This document shows, piece by piece, positions 36,097 through 45,419 of a DNA stretch of 64,000 nt (position 1 is the first letter of the stretch; each line of letters opens with the position of its first letter). The translations under genes and the position numbers were made by a program. This DNA comes from Streptomyces sp. NBC_00820. Lineage in GTDB: Bacteria; Actinomycetota; Actinomycetes; Streptomycetales; Streptomycetaceae. The stretch lies in contig NZ_CP108882.1 of the NCBI RefSeq assembly GCF_036347055.1, positions 3,608,501-3,672,500 on the forward strand, given 5' to 3'. The notes under the pieces were generated by a model. The model saw nothing but the letters and a program-made list of their open reading frames with translations. It did no database searches and was not told the DNA's origin.

Positions 36097-37335
36097 ATGA
36101 CGTCGAGTTCCACTCCACCGCCCGCCGCACCGGGTGCGCCGTACTCCCAGGGGCCTGTACGCCGGCTCACCGCACGCGGGCGTGACGAGGCACACCGCGT
36201 CTCCTCCCCGCTGGAGCTCTTCTTCGACCTGTGTTTCGTCGTCGCCATCGCGCAGGCGGGCGTGCAGCTCGTACAGGCCGTGGCCCACGGGCACCCGGGC
36301 GAGGGCATCCTCAACTACGCGATGGTCTTCTTCGCCATCTGGTGGGCGTGGATGAACTTCACCTGGTTCGCCTCGGCGTACGACAACGACGACGTGCTCT
36401 ACCGGATCGTCACCCTCGTCCAGATCGCCGGCGTCCTGGTGCTGGCCGCCGGTGTCTCCCGGGCGTTCGACCGGCACGACTTCCTGCTCGTCTGGCTCGG
36501 CTACGTCATCATGCGGGTGGCGATGGCCTCCCAGTGGCTGAGAGCGGCGAGGTCGGCCACGGGCCCCGAGAGAACCATGGACCTGCGGTACGCCTGCGGT
36601 GTCCTGCTGTGTCAGGTCGGCTGGGTGGGGCTGGTGGTGCTGCCCGGGCCGGCGCGGCCCTGGGTGTTCGTGGTGATGGTGGTCGCGGAACTGTGCGTGC
36701 CGCTGTACGCGGAGCTGAACCACTCGACGTCCTGGCACCCGCACCACATCGCCGAGCGGTACGGCCTGTTCACGATCATCGTGCTCGGCGAGACGATCGC
36801 CGCGGCCACGGTCGCCGTGAAGTCGGGGGGCGACGAACACGACGCGCTGGGCCAGCTGTTGCCGATCGCGGCGGGCGGTCTGCTGATCGTCTTCTCCGCG
36901 TGGTGGATCTACTTCGTGGTGCCGATCCACGGTCATCTGCGCGCCGGCGGGAACCCGTTCCTGTGGGGCTACGGCCACTACTTCATCTTCGCGTCCGCGG
37001 CCGCGATCGGCGCCGGACTGGAGGTGGCCGTGGAGCAGGCGGTCGGCACGGCCCACATCTCCACGCAGGCCGCCTCGGCGTCCGTGACCCTGCCGACGGC
37101 GTTGTACCTGCTGACGGTCTGGCTCCTGCACGCGCGGCACTTCAAGGTCGGCACCGGGCAGCAGCTGGTGCTTCCGGTCACGACGCTGCTGGTGCTCTGC
37201 TGCACCTTCCTCGGCAGCTGGGCAGTGCTCGCGGCGGGGCTCGTGTCGGCGGCCGCGGTGGCCACCGGGGTGGTGCTGACGGCGGGCCCGTCCGCCCGCC
37301 GGCGGCGCCACGGCACCGCGGCTCCGACCCCCTGA
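36097..37335 (+). CDS. Low-temperature-requirement protein A (LtrA) family membrane protein
   Basis: 412 residues. It has the LtrA signature SSPLELFFDLCFVVAIAQAG, WWAWMNFTWFASAYDNDDVLYRI, and ELNHSTSWHPHHIAERYGLFTIIVLGETIAAATVAV, with about eleven membrane helices. The family was named for a Listeria locus needed in the cold; biochemical function is unknown. ATG 36097 starts a short Pro-rich leader before the signature. Confidence 0.88.
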   Translation: MTSSSTPPPAAPGAPYSQGPVRRLTARGRDEAHRVSSPLELFFDLCFVVAIAQAGVQLVQAVAHGHPGEGILNYAMVFFAIWWAWMNFTWFASAYDNDDVLYRIVTLVQIAGVLVLAAGVSRAFDRHDFLLVWLGYVIMRVAMASQWLRAARSATGPERTMDLRYACGVLLCQVGWVGLVVLPGPARPWVFVVMVVAELCVPLYAELNHSTSWHPHHIAERYGLFTIIVLGETIAAATVAVKSGGDEHDALGQLLPIAAGGLLIVFSAWWIYFVVPIHGHLRAGGNPFLWGYGHYFIFASAAAIGAGLEVAVEQAVGTAHISTQAASASVTLPTALYLLTVWLLHARHFKVGTGQQLVLPVTTLLVLCCTFLGSWAVLAAGLVSAAAVATGVVLTAGPSARRRRHGTAAPTP

Positions 37336-37377
37336 CCCTCCTCCTGAGGCGACCCGAAGTGGGCCAGACTGGCCCGC

Positions 37378-38418
37378 ATGACAGTTGACGCGCTGACGGA
37401 CGTCGCGGGGCTCCGGGTGGGACACGCCGCGCGCGGCGAGGCGGGCTGGCTCACCGGGACCACGGTGGTGCTCGCCCCCGAGGGCGGCGCGGTCGCCGCG
37501 GTGGACGTGCGCGGGGGCGGCCCCGGCACCAAGGAGACCGACGCCCTGGACCCGCGCAACCTGGTGCGCAAGGTCGACGCGGTCGTGCTCACCGGAGGCA
37601 GCGCGTACGGGCTCGACACGACGACGGGGGTGATGGCCTGGCTGGAGGAACAGGGGCGCGGGGTACGGGTCGGGGCGGATCCGGCGCAGGTGGTGCCGGT
37701 GGTACCCGCGGCGTGCGTCTTCGACCTGGGACGCGGCGGCGACTTCCGCGCCCGCCCGGACGCTGCGATGGGCCGGGCCGCGATCGAGGCGGCCGCGGCG
37801 ACCGAGCCGGGGGCGCCGGTGGCCGAGGGGTGCGTGGGCGCCGGCACGGGCGCCGTGGCGGGCCGGATCAAGGGCGGGGTGGGGTCCGCGAGCACCGTGC
37901 TCGACTCCGGGATCACGGTCGCCGCGCTGGTGGTGGTGAACGCGGCGGGGTCCGTGCTGGCTCCGGAAACGGGCGTCCTGTACGGGGAGTTGTTCCAGGG
38001 CCGCGTGACCTGTCCGGAGGAGGGTGTGCACGAGGCCGCGCGGCGGCGTCTGGCCGAGACCACGGCGACGCACGCGCCCCCGCCGCTCAACACCACGCTC
38101 GCCGTGGTCGCGACCGACGCGGACCTCTCCAAGGCACAGGCGCAGAAGGTGGCGGGCACGGCGCACGACGGCATCGCGCGCGCCGTGCGGCCGGTTCATC
38201 TGCTGGACGACGGCGACACGGTCTTCGCGCTGGCCACCGGCGCGCGCCCGCTGGACGCCCAGGACCCGTTGGCGCTCAACGAGATCCTCGCGGCCGGTGC
38301 GGACCTGGTGACGCGCGCGATCGTGCGGGCCGTACGCGCGGCGCAGGGGGTGGACGGACCCGGCGGAGTGTGGCCGTCCTACGAGGAGTTGTACGGCGGC
38401 CGGCCCGAAGCGCACTGA
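37378..38418 (+). CDS. P1-family (DmpA-like) self-processing peptidase
   Basis: 346 residues of the DmpA/BapA superfamily: LTDVAGLRVGHA at the start, VVLTGGSAYGLDTTTGVMAWLEEQGRG, and the self-cleavage site PPPLNTTLAVVATDADLSKAQAQKVAGTAHDGIARAV, where the residue after Asn (Thr) becomes the N-terminal nucleophile. Related enzymes are L-aminopeptidase/D-esterases or beta-aminopeptidases. ATG 37378 at normal spacing. Cytoplasmic; substrate unknown. Confidence 0.9.
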   Translation: MTVDALTDVAGLRVGHAARGEAGWLTGTTVVLAPEGGAVAAVDVRGGGPGTKETDALDPRNLVRKVDAVVLTGGSAYGLDTTTGVMAWLEEQGRGVRVGADPAQVVPVVPAACVFDLGRGGDFRARPDAAMGRAAIEAAAATEPGAPVAEGCVGAGTGAVAGRIKGGVGSASTVLDSGITVAALVVVNAAGSVLAPETGVLYGELFQGRVTCPEEGVHEAARRRLAETTATHAPPPLNTTLAVVATDADLSKAQAQKVAGTAHDGIARAVRPVHLLDDGDTVFALATGARPLDAQDPLALNEILAAGADLVTRAIVRAVRAAQGVDGPGGVWPSYEELYGGRPEAH

Positions 38419-38485
38419 CACGCCGGAAGCGTGGTGACACGGCCCGAAGCGTGCTGACGCGGCCGGAGGCGGCCTGACGCGAACG
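38405..38485. repeat. Tandem repeat, about 20-bp unit CGGCCCGAAGCGTGCTGACA
   Basis: Four imperfect copies begin in the last codons of the P1 peptidase gene and continue past its stop. Confidence 0.65.
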
Positions 38486-38646
38486 GATATGTCGCGGCGT
38501 CAGGGAGTCCCGGCTGAGTGTGTTTTGTCGCGGTTCTGTCACGCGACGGCCGCCGCGGGGAACGGAGGGAACCTTTCCCGCGGCCTGATCCTCTTTCTCC
38601 ACGCACTGGAACGGATCACGCACATCACACGAACCTGGAGCAGCCC

Positions 38647-39867
38647 GTGACAACGCCGGACATTGCAGCGCGGCGCGTACTGGGGGCCTGTGCCGCCCTG
38701 GTGGTCGGCGCCCTCACCCTCACGGGGTGCGGTGGCAACGCCAACGCCACCAACGGTGGCGGCGAGAACGGAAAGAACTCTTCCCGGACGTCGACGGCGA
38801 AGATAGCGATCTCGGCCAAGGACGGTTCGACCGGCGCGTCCATCAACGCGACCGGGGTGAAGGTCAGCGGGGGGCGGCTGACCGAGGTGAGGATGACCGC
38901 GGCGGGGTCGGGTCGGAGCGTGGCGGGCGCGATGTCGGCGGACGGCGGCAGCTGGAAGCCCAAGCAGCGGCTGGAGCGTGGGACGAAGTACGAGATAGAG
39001 GCGACCGCGAAGGACGCGGGCGGACGCACGGCCGCGGCCAACGCCATCTTCACGACGGTCACCACCTCCAACAGCTTCATCGGCACCTACACGCCGGACG
39101 ACGGCACGACGGTGGGCGTGGGCATGCCGGTGTCGTTCACCTTCGACAAGTCCATCACCGACAAGAAGGCCGTGCAGTCGCACATCGCGGTCAGCTCCAG
39201 CAGCGGCCAGCAGGTCGTGGGGCACTGGTTCGGCGACCAGCGCCTGGACTTCCGCCCGGACGACTACTGGAAGGCCGGCTCCAAGGTCACGATGCGCATC
39301 GACCTGGACGGCGTCCAGGGCGCGAACGGCGTCTACGGCGTACAGAAGAGGACAGTGTCCTTCACCGTCGGGCGCTCGCAGGTCTCCACGGTGGACGCCC
39401 GCACGCAGACCATGACGGTGACACGGGACGGCAGGACCCTCAGGACGGTGCCGATCTCCGCGGGCAGCCCGCAGCACACCACGTACAACGGGAAGATGGT
39501 GATCTCCGAGAAGTTCACGCAGACCCGCATGGACGGCTCGACGGTCGGGTTCGGCGGGGAGTACGACATCTCGGACGTGCCGCACGCGATGCGCCTGACG
39601 GCGTCCGGCACCTTCGTCCACGGCAACTACTGGTACAACAAGGGCAACCCGCCCTTCGGCCGTGAGGGCACCAGTCACGGCTGCGTCGGGCTCGCGGACG
39701 TGCAGGGCGCGGGGGGCGCCACGACGGCCAAGTGGTTCTTCGACAACTCGCTCGTCGGAGACGTGGTGGTCGTGCGGAACTCCCCGGACTCCACGGTGGC
39801 ACCGGACAACGGACTCAACGGCTGGAACATGGCGTGGAGCGCCTGGACCGCGGGAAGCGCGGTCTGA
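38647..39867 (+). CDS. L,D-transpeptidase lipoprotein (Ldt with Ig-like domains)
   Basis: 406 residues. A lipoprotein signal with lipobox LTLTGCGG ends near residue 27. Two Ig-like domains follow, then the YkuD catalytic domain with the HxxxxxxxxxxxxxSHGC motif (VHGNYWYN ... REGTSHGCVGLADVQGA). It forms 3-3 cross-links in peptidoglycan outside the membrane, like the mycobacterial LdtMt2 group. GTG 38647 follows CTGGAGCAGCCC. Single gene. Confidence 0.93.
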   Translation: MTTPDIAARRVLGACAALVVGALTLTGCGGNANATNGGGENGKNSSRTSTAKIAISAKDGSTGASINATGVKVSGGRLTEVRMTAAGSGRSVAGAMSADGGSWKPKQRLERGTKYEIEATAKDAGGRTAAANAIFTTVTTSNSFIGTYTPDDGTTVGVGMPVSFTFDKSITDKKAVQSHIAVSSSSGQQVVGHWFGDQRLDFRPDDYWKAGSKVTMRIDLDGVQGANGVYGVQKRTVSFTVGRSQVSTVDARTQTMTVTRDGRTLRTVPISAGSPQHTTYNGKMVISEKFTQTRMDGSTVGFGGEYDISDVPHAMRLTASGTFVHGNYWYNKGNPPFGREGTSHGCVGLADVQGAGGATTAKWFFDNSLVGDVVVVRNSPDSTVAPDNGLNGWNMAWSAWTAGSAV

Positions 39868-40024
39868 GCGGCGGGTTCTGACGGAATGCGGGGCCGTGCG
39901 GGAACTTCCCGCGCGGCCCGCGCGTTTTCCCGGCGTACGTTTTCTCGGATCCCGGACATGATGTCCGACCGAGGGGCTACGGTATGCACCCACTAGGTGA
40001 CATGCAGCAACGCCGGGAGAAGCC

Positions 40025-40771
40025 TTGAGCGTTCCGTACGAGACGGCAGCGTACGAATCAGCCGAGTCGCCGGAGTCTCCGGAGGAGCACCTCGCGCGAC
40101 TCCTCGGCCGTGCCCTGAACTCCTTCGAGCTGCCCGACGAGGTCATACGCAGACTCGACTGCGCGCTGGCGCACGACAGTTCGCTGCACTCCGCGCACCA
40201 CAGCGCCGGGTTACACCGCGAGACGTACCGGCACACCTGGCTGCTCGCCGACGGCGACGCGGTGACCCTGTGGGAGCTGGTCCACAACACCGCGCCGGAC
40301 GGTGAGGCCCAGCACGAGGTGTACACCGACGAGGAGGAGCTGCAGGCCTCCACGGCCCGGCTGGCACTGCCGGCGGACACACCCGACTTCGAACTGCCCA
40401 TGCTGACGCACCTGTCGGCCATCCCCGAGCCCCGGCACGTGTACGCCCCCGACGACTCGGCGGACCACGCGCGCCGGCTGCTGCGCCGCGCGGAGAACGC
40501 GGACCGGCCGGACGCGGAGACTGCGGCCCTGCTCGCGACGGCGGCCGCGCACCAGATCACCCAGGCGTTCGGCCGCCCCGGCCGGACCGGCCGCGCGGGC
40601 CTGAGCTTCGCCCTGTACGAGCACGCGTTCCTGCTGCCGGACGGCCGGGAGATCTCCCTGTGGGAGGTCGAGCACACGGCGACGCCCGACGGACGGCACA
40701 TGTGCGAGGTGTACCCGTCGGAGGACAGGGCCCGGGAGGCCATGGAGCGGCGGGCGGCGCGGCAGAGCTAG
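40025..40771 (+). CDS. DUF6227 family protein
   Basis: 248 residues, soluble. It contains an internal duplication: HTWLLADGDAVTLWELVHNTAPDGEAQHEVYTDEEEL and HAFLLPDGREISLWEVEHTATPDGRHMCEVYPSEDRA. I recognise it as the Streptomyces DUF6227 family from this pattern. TTG 40025 is the only start that keeps the N-terminus, with GGGAGAAGCC upstream. Function unknown. Confidence 0.75.
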   Translation: MSVPYETAAYESAESPESPEEHLARLLGRALNSFELPDEVIRRLDCALAHDSSLHSAHHSAGLHRETYRHTWLLADGDAVTLWELVHNTAPDGEAQHEVYTDEEELQASTARLALPADTPDFELPMLTHLSAIPEPRHVYAPDDSADHARRLLRRAENADRPDAETAALLATAAAHQITQAFGRPGRTGRAGLSFALYEHAFLLPDGREISLWEVEHTATPDGRHMCEVYPSEDRAREAMERRAARQS

Positions 40772-40784
40772 CGCGTCCCGCGGT

Positions 40785-40980
40785 CCGGCCTCAGTTCCGG
40801 GCCCGACCCCAGTTCCGGGCCCGGAACAAGCCCGTACCCCTGCCCCTGCCCCTGCCCCTGCCCCGGAACAAGCAAGGGATCCGTCCGGGTTCCGAGCGGG
40901 CTCATCGGGTGCCCTGTCACGCACCGCGGTCCGGGGCGTCGGCCCCGGACCGCGACGGGTACGGCTACGGCTACGGCCTG
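40785..40980. repeat. Low-complexity spacer with CCCCTG, AGTTCCGGGCCCG and GGCTAC repeats
   Basis: Two copies of cagttccgggcccg at 40791-40824, then four copies of cccctg at 40835-40860, and at 40955-40975 three copies of tacggc. It separates DUF6227 from the convergent fruA gene. No gene seen. Confidence 0.7.
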
Positions 40981-40984
40981 ACAG

Positions 40985-43108
40985 TCAGGCGGCGACCGGC
41001 TGCTGGGGCTCGTGGGCGGCCGCGGTCCGGCTCGCACCGCGGTTGGCGTCCACGGCGTCCGGGGCCTGCTTGCGCGTCCCCTTGAGCAGGACCACGAGCG
41101 CGGTGGTCACGCACACGCCGGCCAGGACGGCGAGCAGGTAGAGGAACGGGTTGCCGATCAGCGGGACCACGAAGACGCCGCCGTGCGGGGCGCGCAGGGT
41201 GGCGCCGAAGGACATCGACAGCGCGCCGGTGACGGCGCCGCCCACCATGGACGAGGGGATGACCCGCAGCGGGTCGGCCGCCGCGAACGGGATCGCGCCC
41301 TCGGTGATGAAGGAGGCGCCCAGCACCCAGGCGGCCTTGCCGTTCTCGCGCTCGGTCCGGGTGAACAACCGGCCGCGCACTGTGGTGGCCAGGGCCATCG
41401 CCAGCGGCGGGACCATACCGGCCGCCATCACCGCGGCCATGATCTTCATCGCGGAGCCGGTCGGGTCGGCGACCGCGATACCGGCCGTGGCGAAGGTGTA
41501 GGCCACCTTGTTGACCGGGCCGCCCAGGTCGAAGCACATCATCAGGCCGAGCAGGGCGCCCAGCAGGACGGCGTTGGTGCCGCTGAGGCCGCCCAGCCAG
41601 TCGGTCATGGCCTTCTGCGCGGAGGCGATGGGCTTGCCGATCACCACGAACATCAGGAACCCGACGATCGCGGAGGAGATCAGCGGGATCACCACCACGG
41701 GCATGATGCCGCGTAGGGCGCCGGGAATCCGCACCCGCTGCACCGACAACACCACGGCACCGGCGATCAGACCGGCCACCAGGCCGCCGAGGAAGCCCGC
41801 GTTGATCGTGGACGCGATCATGCCGCCCACGAAACCGGGGACCAGGCCGGGCCGGTCCGCCATGCCGTAGGCGATGTAGCCGGCCAGCACGGGGACGAGG
41901 AAGCCGAAGGCCACGCCGCCGATCTGGAACAGCAGGGCGCCCCAGCTGTCGCTCTGGGTCCACACGAAGTGCTGGAGCACCGAGGGCGCCGCCTTGACCT
42001 CGTATCCGCTGATCGCGAAGCCCAGGGCGATCAGCAGGCCGCCCGCGGCGACGAACGGGACCATGTAACTCACGCCCGACATCAGCCATTTGCGGAACTT
42101 GGTGCCGTAGCCCTCGGTGGAGTCCCCCGCGCGCTCGACCGGCGTGCCACCGGACTCGGACGCGGACGCGGACGCGGACGCAGAAGCGGACACGGACGCG
42201 GGTGCGCTCGTCTCGCCGCGCTCTGCCTTCTGCCGGACCTCCGCCACCAGTTCGGCGGGGCGGTTGACGCCCGCCTTCACACCGACGTCGACGGTCGGCT
42301 TGCCGGCGAAGCGGTCCTTGTCGCGTACGGGAAGGTCGTGCGCGAAGATCACGCCGTCCGCCGCCGCGATCACCGCCGGGGCGAGCCGGGTGAAGCCCGC
42401 CGAGCCCTGTGTCTCCACGACGACCTCGACACCCGCCTCGCGGCCGGCGTTCTGCAGGGACTCGGCCGCCATGTACGTGTGCGCGATGCCGGTCGGGCAG
42501 GAGGTGACGGCGACGATCCGGAAAGGCCGCGCCTCCCCGGCCGCGGCGCCCTCGGGCCCCGCAGTCACCCGCGCCGTACTGCCCGCCGCGGCGCCGGCGG
42601 AGGCCGCCGCCGGCGTCGCGGCGGTGTCTTCGGGGGCGCTCGCGGGCTGCTCGGGAGCCGAAGGCGCCTCCTCTCCCCGGATCAGTGCCGCCGCCGTCTC
42701 CGGGTCGGCCAGGGAGCGCAGTGCCGTCGTGAACTCCGGGTTCATCAGTCGGCGGGCCAGGGCGGAGAGGATCGTGAGGTGGGCGTCGTCGGCGCCGGCC
42801 GGGGCGGCGATGAGGAAGATCAGGTCGGCCGGACCGTCCGGCGCGCCGAAGTCGATACCGGCGGCGCTGCGGCCGAAGGCGAGGGTCGGCTCGGTGACAT
42901 GGGCGCTGCGGCAGTGCGGGATGCCGATGCCTCCGTCGAGGCCGGTCGGCATCTGGGCCTCGCGGGCGGCGACATCGGCGAGGAAGCCCTCCAGGTCGGT
43001 GACCCGGCCGAGGGCCGCCATGCGTACGGCGAGCGCGCGCGCCGCTGCTTCCTTGGTGCCGGCGGACAGGTCGAGGTCGACCAGGTCCGCAGTGATCAGG
43101 TCGGTCAT
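40985..43108 (-). CDS. fruA: Fructose PTS permease EIIABC
   Basis: 707 residues with three PTS domains in order. EIIA (residues 1-150) has the phospho-histidine in GIGIPHCRSAHV. A Pro/Ala linker follows, then EIIB with the phospho-cysteine in TSCPTGIAHTYMAAE, a second linker of (SA)n, and EIIC with about nine helices (SGVSYMVPFVAAGGLLIALG ... FDLGGPVNKVAYTFA ... HGGVFV). It takes up fructose as fructose-1-phosphate. ATG 43108 with TTGGAG upstream; it overlaps the stop of the 98-codon ORF as ATGA. Confidence 0.94.
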   Translation of the reverse strand: MTDLITADLVDLDLSAGTKEAAARALAVRMAALGRVTDLEGFLADVAAREAQMPTGLDGGIGIPHCRSAHVTEPTLAFGRSAAGIDFGAPDGPADLIFLIAAPAGADDAHLTILSALARRLMNPEFTTALRSLADPETAAALIRGEEAPSAPEQPASAPEDTAATPAAASAGAAAGSTARVTAGPEGAAAGEARPFRIVAVTSCPTGIAHTYMAAESLQNAGREAGVEVVVETQGSAGFTRLAPAVIAAADGVIFAHDLPVRDKDRFAGKPTVDVGVKAGVNRPAELVAEVRQKAERGETSAPASVSASASASASASESGGTPVERAGDSTEGYGTKFRKWLMSGVSYMVPFVAAGGLLIALGFAISGYEVKAAPSVLQHFVWTQSDSWGALLFQIGGVAFGFLVPVLAGYIAYGMADRPGLVPGFVGGMIASTINAGFLGGLVAGLIAGAVVLSVQRVRIPGALRGIMPVVVIPLISSAIVGFLMFVVIGKPIASAQKAMTDWLGGLSGTNAVLLGALLGLMMCFDLGGPVNKVAYTFATAGIAVADPTGSAMKIMAAVMAAGMVPPLAMALATTVRGRLFTRTERENGKAAWVLGASFITEGAIPFAAADPLRVIPSSMVGGAVTGALSMSFGATLRAPHGGVFVVPLIGNPFLYLLAVLAGVCVTTALVVLLKGTRKQAPDAVDANRGASRTAAAHEPQQPVAA

Positions 43109-43401
43109 CGCGGGCTCCAATGCACGCGTATCGCCCGGGGAGCGGAGTGGGCGGTGACGGGGACGGGGGTGGCGCTGTGGGGGTGAGCGGGCGGTGCGGG
43201 GCGCGGCGTGGGCGAGGGGAACTCCCGCCGCGTCCGGTCCTGTTCCCGAGCGGTCGTACGGGGCAGGGCTGCAGCAGTCGTACGGGGGCGGCTCGGATCG
43301 GCCGTACGGGACGAGGCCGGAGCAGTCGTACGCGGGCGGCCCGGAGTCGTCGTACCGGACGAAGCCGGAGCTGTCGTACGGGAGTGGGGCGGGCCGTTCA
43401 T
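43105..43401 (-). CDS. 98-codon low-complexity ORF linking fruK and fruA
   Basis: MNGPPHSRTTAPASSGTTTP... a Pro/Thr/Ser/Arg-rich peptide with repeated RTTAPASS / SRPRTTAAALPRTTA units, encoded by about five copies of a 24-bp repeat (tcgtacgggggcggctcggag-like on the plus strand). Its ATG overlaps the fruK stop as ATGA and its TGA overlaps the fruA ATG as ATGA. No family is recognised. It may be a real small protein or only a translated spacer that keeps ribosomes moving from fruK to fruA. Confidence 0.45.
   Translation of the reverse strand: MNGPPHSRTTAPASSGTTTPGRPRTTAPASSRTADPSRPRTTAAALPRTTAREQDRTRREFPSPTPRPAPPAHPHSATPVPVTAHSAPRAIRVHWSPR
43255..43385. repeat. 24-bp tandem repeat between fruK and fruA
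   Basis: Five to six degenerate units with the constant core (gc)(a/t)gtcgtacg(g)g... and gccgga, length 24 bp, so every copy keeps the minus-strand frame open. Confidence 0.7.
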
Positions 43402-44345
43402 GACACCGGCTCCGTGAGGGCGCGGGTGGACGGCACGTCGGACGTGACGGTCACCGCGGCCGGGTCCAGGTCGGCCGGGCCCGGCATCACGCTGCCGGGC
43501 AGCCGGACGGCGGCGGCGCCGTGGGCCACGGCGGAGGCGAGGGCGTCGGGGCCGCCGCCGCCCGCGACGAGGAAGCCGGCGAGGGAGGAGTCGCCGGCGC
43601 CGACGTTGCTGCGGACGGTGTCCACGCGCGCGGTACCGAACCAGGCCCCCGCGTCGTCCACGAGCAACTGCCCGTCGGCGCCCAGGCTCGCGAGCACGGC
43701 GCGCGCGCCCATCGCGCGCAGTTCCTCGGCCGCCTTCACCGCGTCGCCCACGGTCGCCAGGGGGCGCCCCACGGCCTCCGCCAGTTCCTCGGCGTTCGGC
43801 TTCACCACGTCGGGCCGGGCGCTCAGCGCCTCCAGGAGCGCGCGCCCGGAGGTGTCCAGCGCGATACGCGCGCCCACGGCGTGCGCCTGCCTGACGACGT
43901 CGGCGTACCAGGAGGGTGCGAGTCCGCGCGGCAGGCTCCCGCAGCACGCGATCCAGTCGGCGGCGCGCGACCGCTCGCGGACGGTGTCCAGCAGGAGTTC
44001 CTGCTCGGCCGGTGACAGCTCCGGGCCGGGCGCGTTGATCTTCGTCAGGATGCCGTCGGCCTCCGCGAGGGCGATGTTGGAGCGGGTGGCTCCGGCGACC
44101 GGGACCGCTGCGACCTCGATCCCCTGCGCGTCGAGCAGATCGGCGACGAGCGCTCCCGGCGCACCGCCCAGGGGCAGCACGGCGACCGTACGGCGTCCGG
44201 CGGCGGCGACCGCGCGCGAGACGTTCACGCCCTTGCCGCCGGGGTCCATCCGCTCGCCGGAGGCACGGATGACCTCGCCCCGCTCCAGGGCGGGGACCTC
44301 GTAGGTGCGGTCGAGGGACGGGTTGGGGGTGACGGTGAGGATCAC
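43398..44345 (-). CDS. fruK: 1-phosphofructokinase
   Basis: 315 residues of the PfkB family: MILTVTPNPSLDRTYEV, GGKGVNVSRAVAAAGR, and the catalytic NVGAGDSSLAGFLVAGG with the general-base Asp. It phosphorylates fructose-1-phosphate to fructose-1,6-bisphosphate. GTG 44345 overlaps the fruR stop as GTGA. Confidence 0.95.
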   Translation of the reverse strand: MILTVTPNPSLDRTYEVPALERGEVIRASGERMDPGGKGVNVSRAVAAAGRRTVAVLPLGGAPGALVADLLDAQGIEVAAVPVAGATRSNIALAEADGILTKINAPGPELSPAEQELLLDTVRERSRAADWIACCGSLPRGLAPSWYADVVRQAHAVGARIALDTSGRALLEALSARPDVVKPNAEELAEAVGRPLATVGDAVKAAEELRAMGARAVLASLGADGQLLVDDAGAWFGTARVDTVRSNVGAGDSSLAGFLVAGGGGPDALASAVAHGAAAVRLPGSVMPGPADLDPAAVTVTSDVPSTRALTEPVS

Positions 44346-45103
44346 GCGCGTACCACTTCCGTGCCGCCGCGCTCGATGTCGGCGGCGTCCTCGGGGCTCA
44401 GCCCGCTGTCGGTGATCAGCAGGTCCACGTCACCGAGGGTGCCGAAGCGGGCGAAGTGCTCCTGGCCGTGCTTGGCGGAGTCGGCGAGGAGGACCACGCG
44501 GCGGGCGGCGGCGACGGCCGCTCGCTTGACCGCGGCCTCGGCGAGGTCGGGCGTGGTCAGACCGTGCCCGGCGGAGAAGCCGTTGGCGGCGACGAACGCG
44601 ACGTCGGCGCGGATCTCGCCGTACGCGCGCAGCGCCCAGGCGTCCACGGCGGCGCGCGTACGGTGCCGTACCCGCCCCCCGATCAGGTGGAGCTGGATGC
44701 CCGGGTGGTCGGCGAGGCGGGCGGCGATGGGCAGGCTGTGCGTCACGACGGTGAGCGAGCTCTCCAGCGGGATCGCGGCGGCGACCCGTGCCACCGTCGT
44801 ACCGGCGTCGAGGATCACCGTGCCCTCGGTGGGCAGTTCGGCGAGGGCGGCCTTGGCGATGCGGTCCTTCTCGTCCGCGGCGGTGGACTCGCGTTCGGCG
44901 AGGTCCGGCTCGAAGTCGAGGCGGCCGGCCGGAATCGCACCGCCGTGCACGCGGCGGACGAGGCCGGCGCGGTCGAGGGCCTTGAGGTCGCGGCGGATCG
45001 TCTCCGCCGTCACCTGGAACGTCTCGGCGAGCGAGAGGACGTCCACCCGGCCGGCGTCCCGGGCGAGCCGGAGGATCTCCTGCTGCCGCTCCGGTGCGTA
45101 CAT
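44342..45103 (-). CDS. fruR: DeoR-family fructose operon regulator
   Basis: 253 residues. The DeoR HTH (ERQQEILRLARDAGRVDVLSLAETFQVTAETIRRDLKALDRAGLVRRVHGGAI) is followed by a sugar-phosphate-binding domain (GTVILDAGTTVARVAAAI; VAFVAANGFSAGHGLTTPDLAEAAVKRA). It is the first gene of the fru operon and should repress it until fructose-1-phosphate accumulates. ATG 45103 fits the family start; ATG 45124 would add MTRRRAD. Confidence 0.92.
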   Translation of the reverse strand: MYAPERQQEILRLARDAGRVDVLSLAETFQVTAETIRRDLKALDRAGLVRRVHGGAIPAGRLDFEPDLAERESTAADEKDRIAKAALAELPTEGTVILDAGTTVARVAAAIPLESSLTVVTHSLPIAARLADHPGIQLHLIGGRVRHRTRAAVDAWALRAYGEIRADVAFVAANGFSAGHGLTTPDLAEAAVKRAAVAAARRVVLLADSAKHGQEHFARFGTLGDVDLLITDSGLSPEDAADIERGGTEVVRA

Positions 45104-45217
45104 GTCCGCTCGCCTCCGAGTCATGCCCGAACGTGTGGGTTACGGCGGAGGCTACGCCCTGACCTCCGGGAAGTAAACAGGTTCGGACGTCATCCGGGCA
45201 CATATGGACTTCCGTCG

Positions 45218-45312
45218 TGCCGGTCGCACACGTCGTACCCACCGTGCCGGTCGCACCCGTCACGCCCGTCACGCCCGTCACGCCCGTCACGCCTGGGACG
45301 CCTGGGACTGGC
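45218..45312. repeat. 9-bp tandem repeat CGTCACGCC
   Basis: Five copies of cccgtcacg after two copies of gtgccggtcgcac, upstream of fruR and downstream of the MFS gene. Another direct repeat, agagccgacggcaggtc, occurs twice at 45379-45420. Confidence 0.7.
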
Positions 45313-45331
45313 GCCGCGTCCGGGCAGCCCG

Positions 45332-45362
45332 AGGGCCCGGACACCTTCCGGTGCCGGGCCCT
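45332..45362 (-). terminator. Hairpin terminator for the MFS gene
   Basis: AGGGCCCGG(A)CACC / GGTGCCGGGCCCT stem with one bulged base and loop TTCC, 58 bp past the stop of the minus-strand MFS gene. The run of T follows on the plus strand, so it may act in both directions. Confidence 0.6.
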
Positions 45363-45419
45363 TTCGTGGCGGACGGCTGAGAGCCGACGGCAGGTCGACG
45401 GCAGAGAGCCGACGGCAGG

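Noticed and set aside
40985-43108. (SA)n and Pro/Ala linkers in fruA as frameshift signs
   Set aside because: They lie at known EIIA-EIIB and EIIB-EIIC domain boundaries, and the frame is intact throughout.
43194-43403. Plus-strand ORF with SYGxGxE repeats
   Set aside because: It is the other strand of the fruK-fruA repeat. It lacks coupling to neighbours, and the minus-strand frame is better placed.
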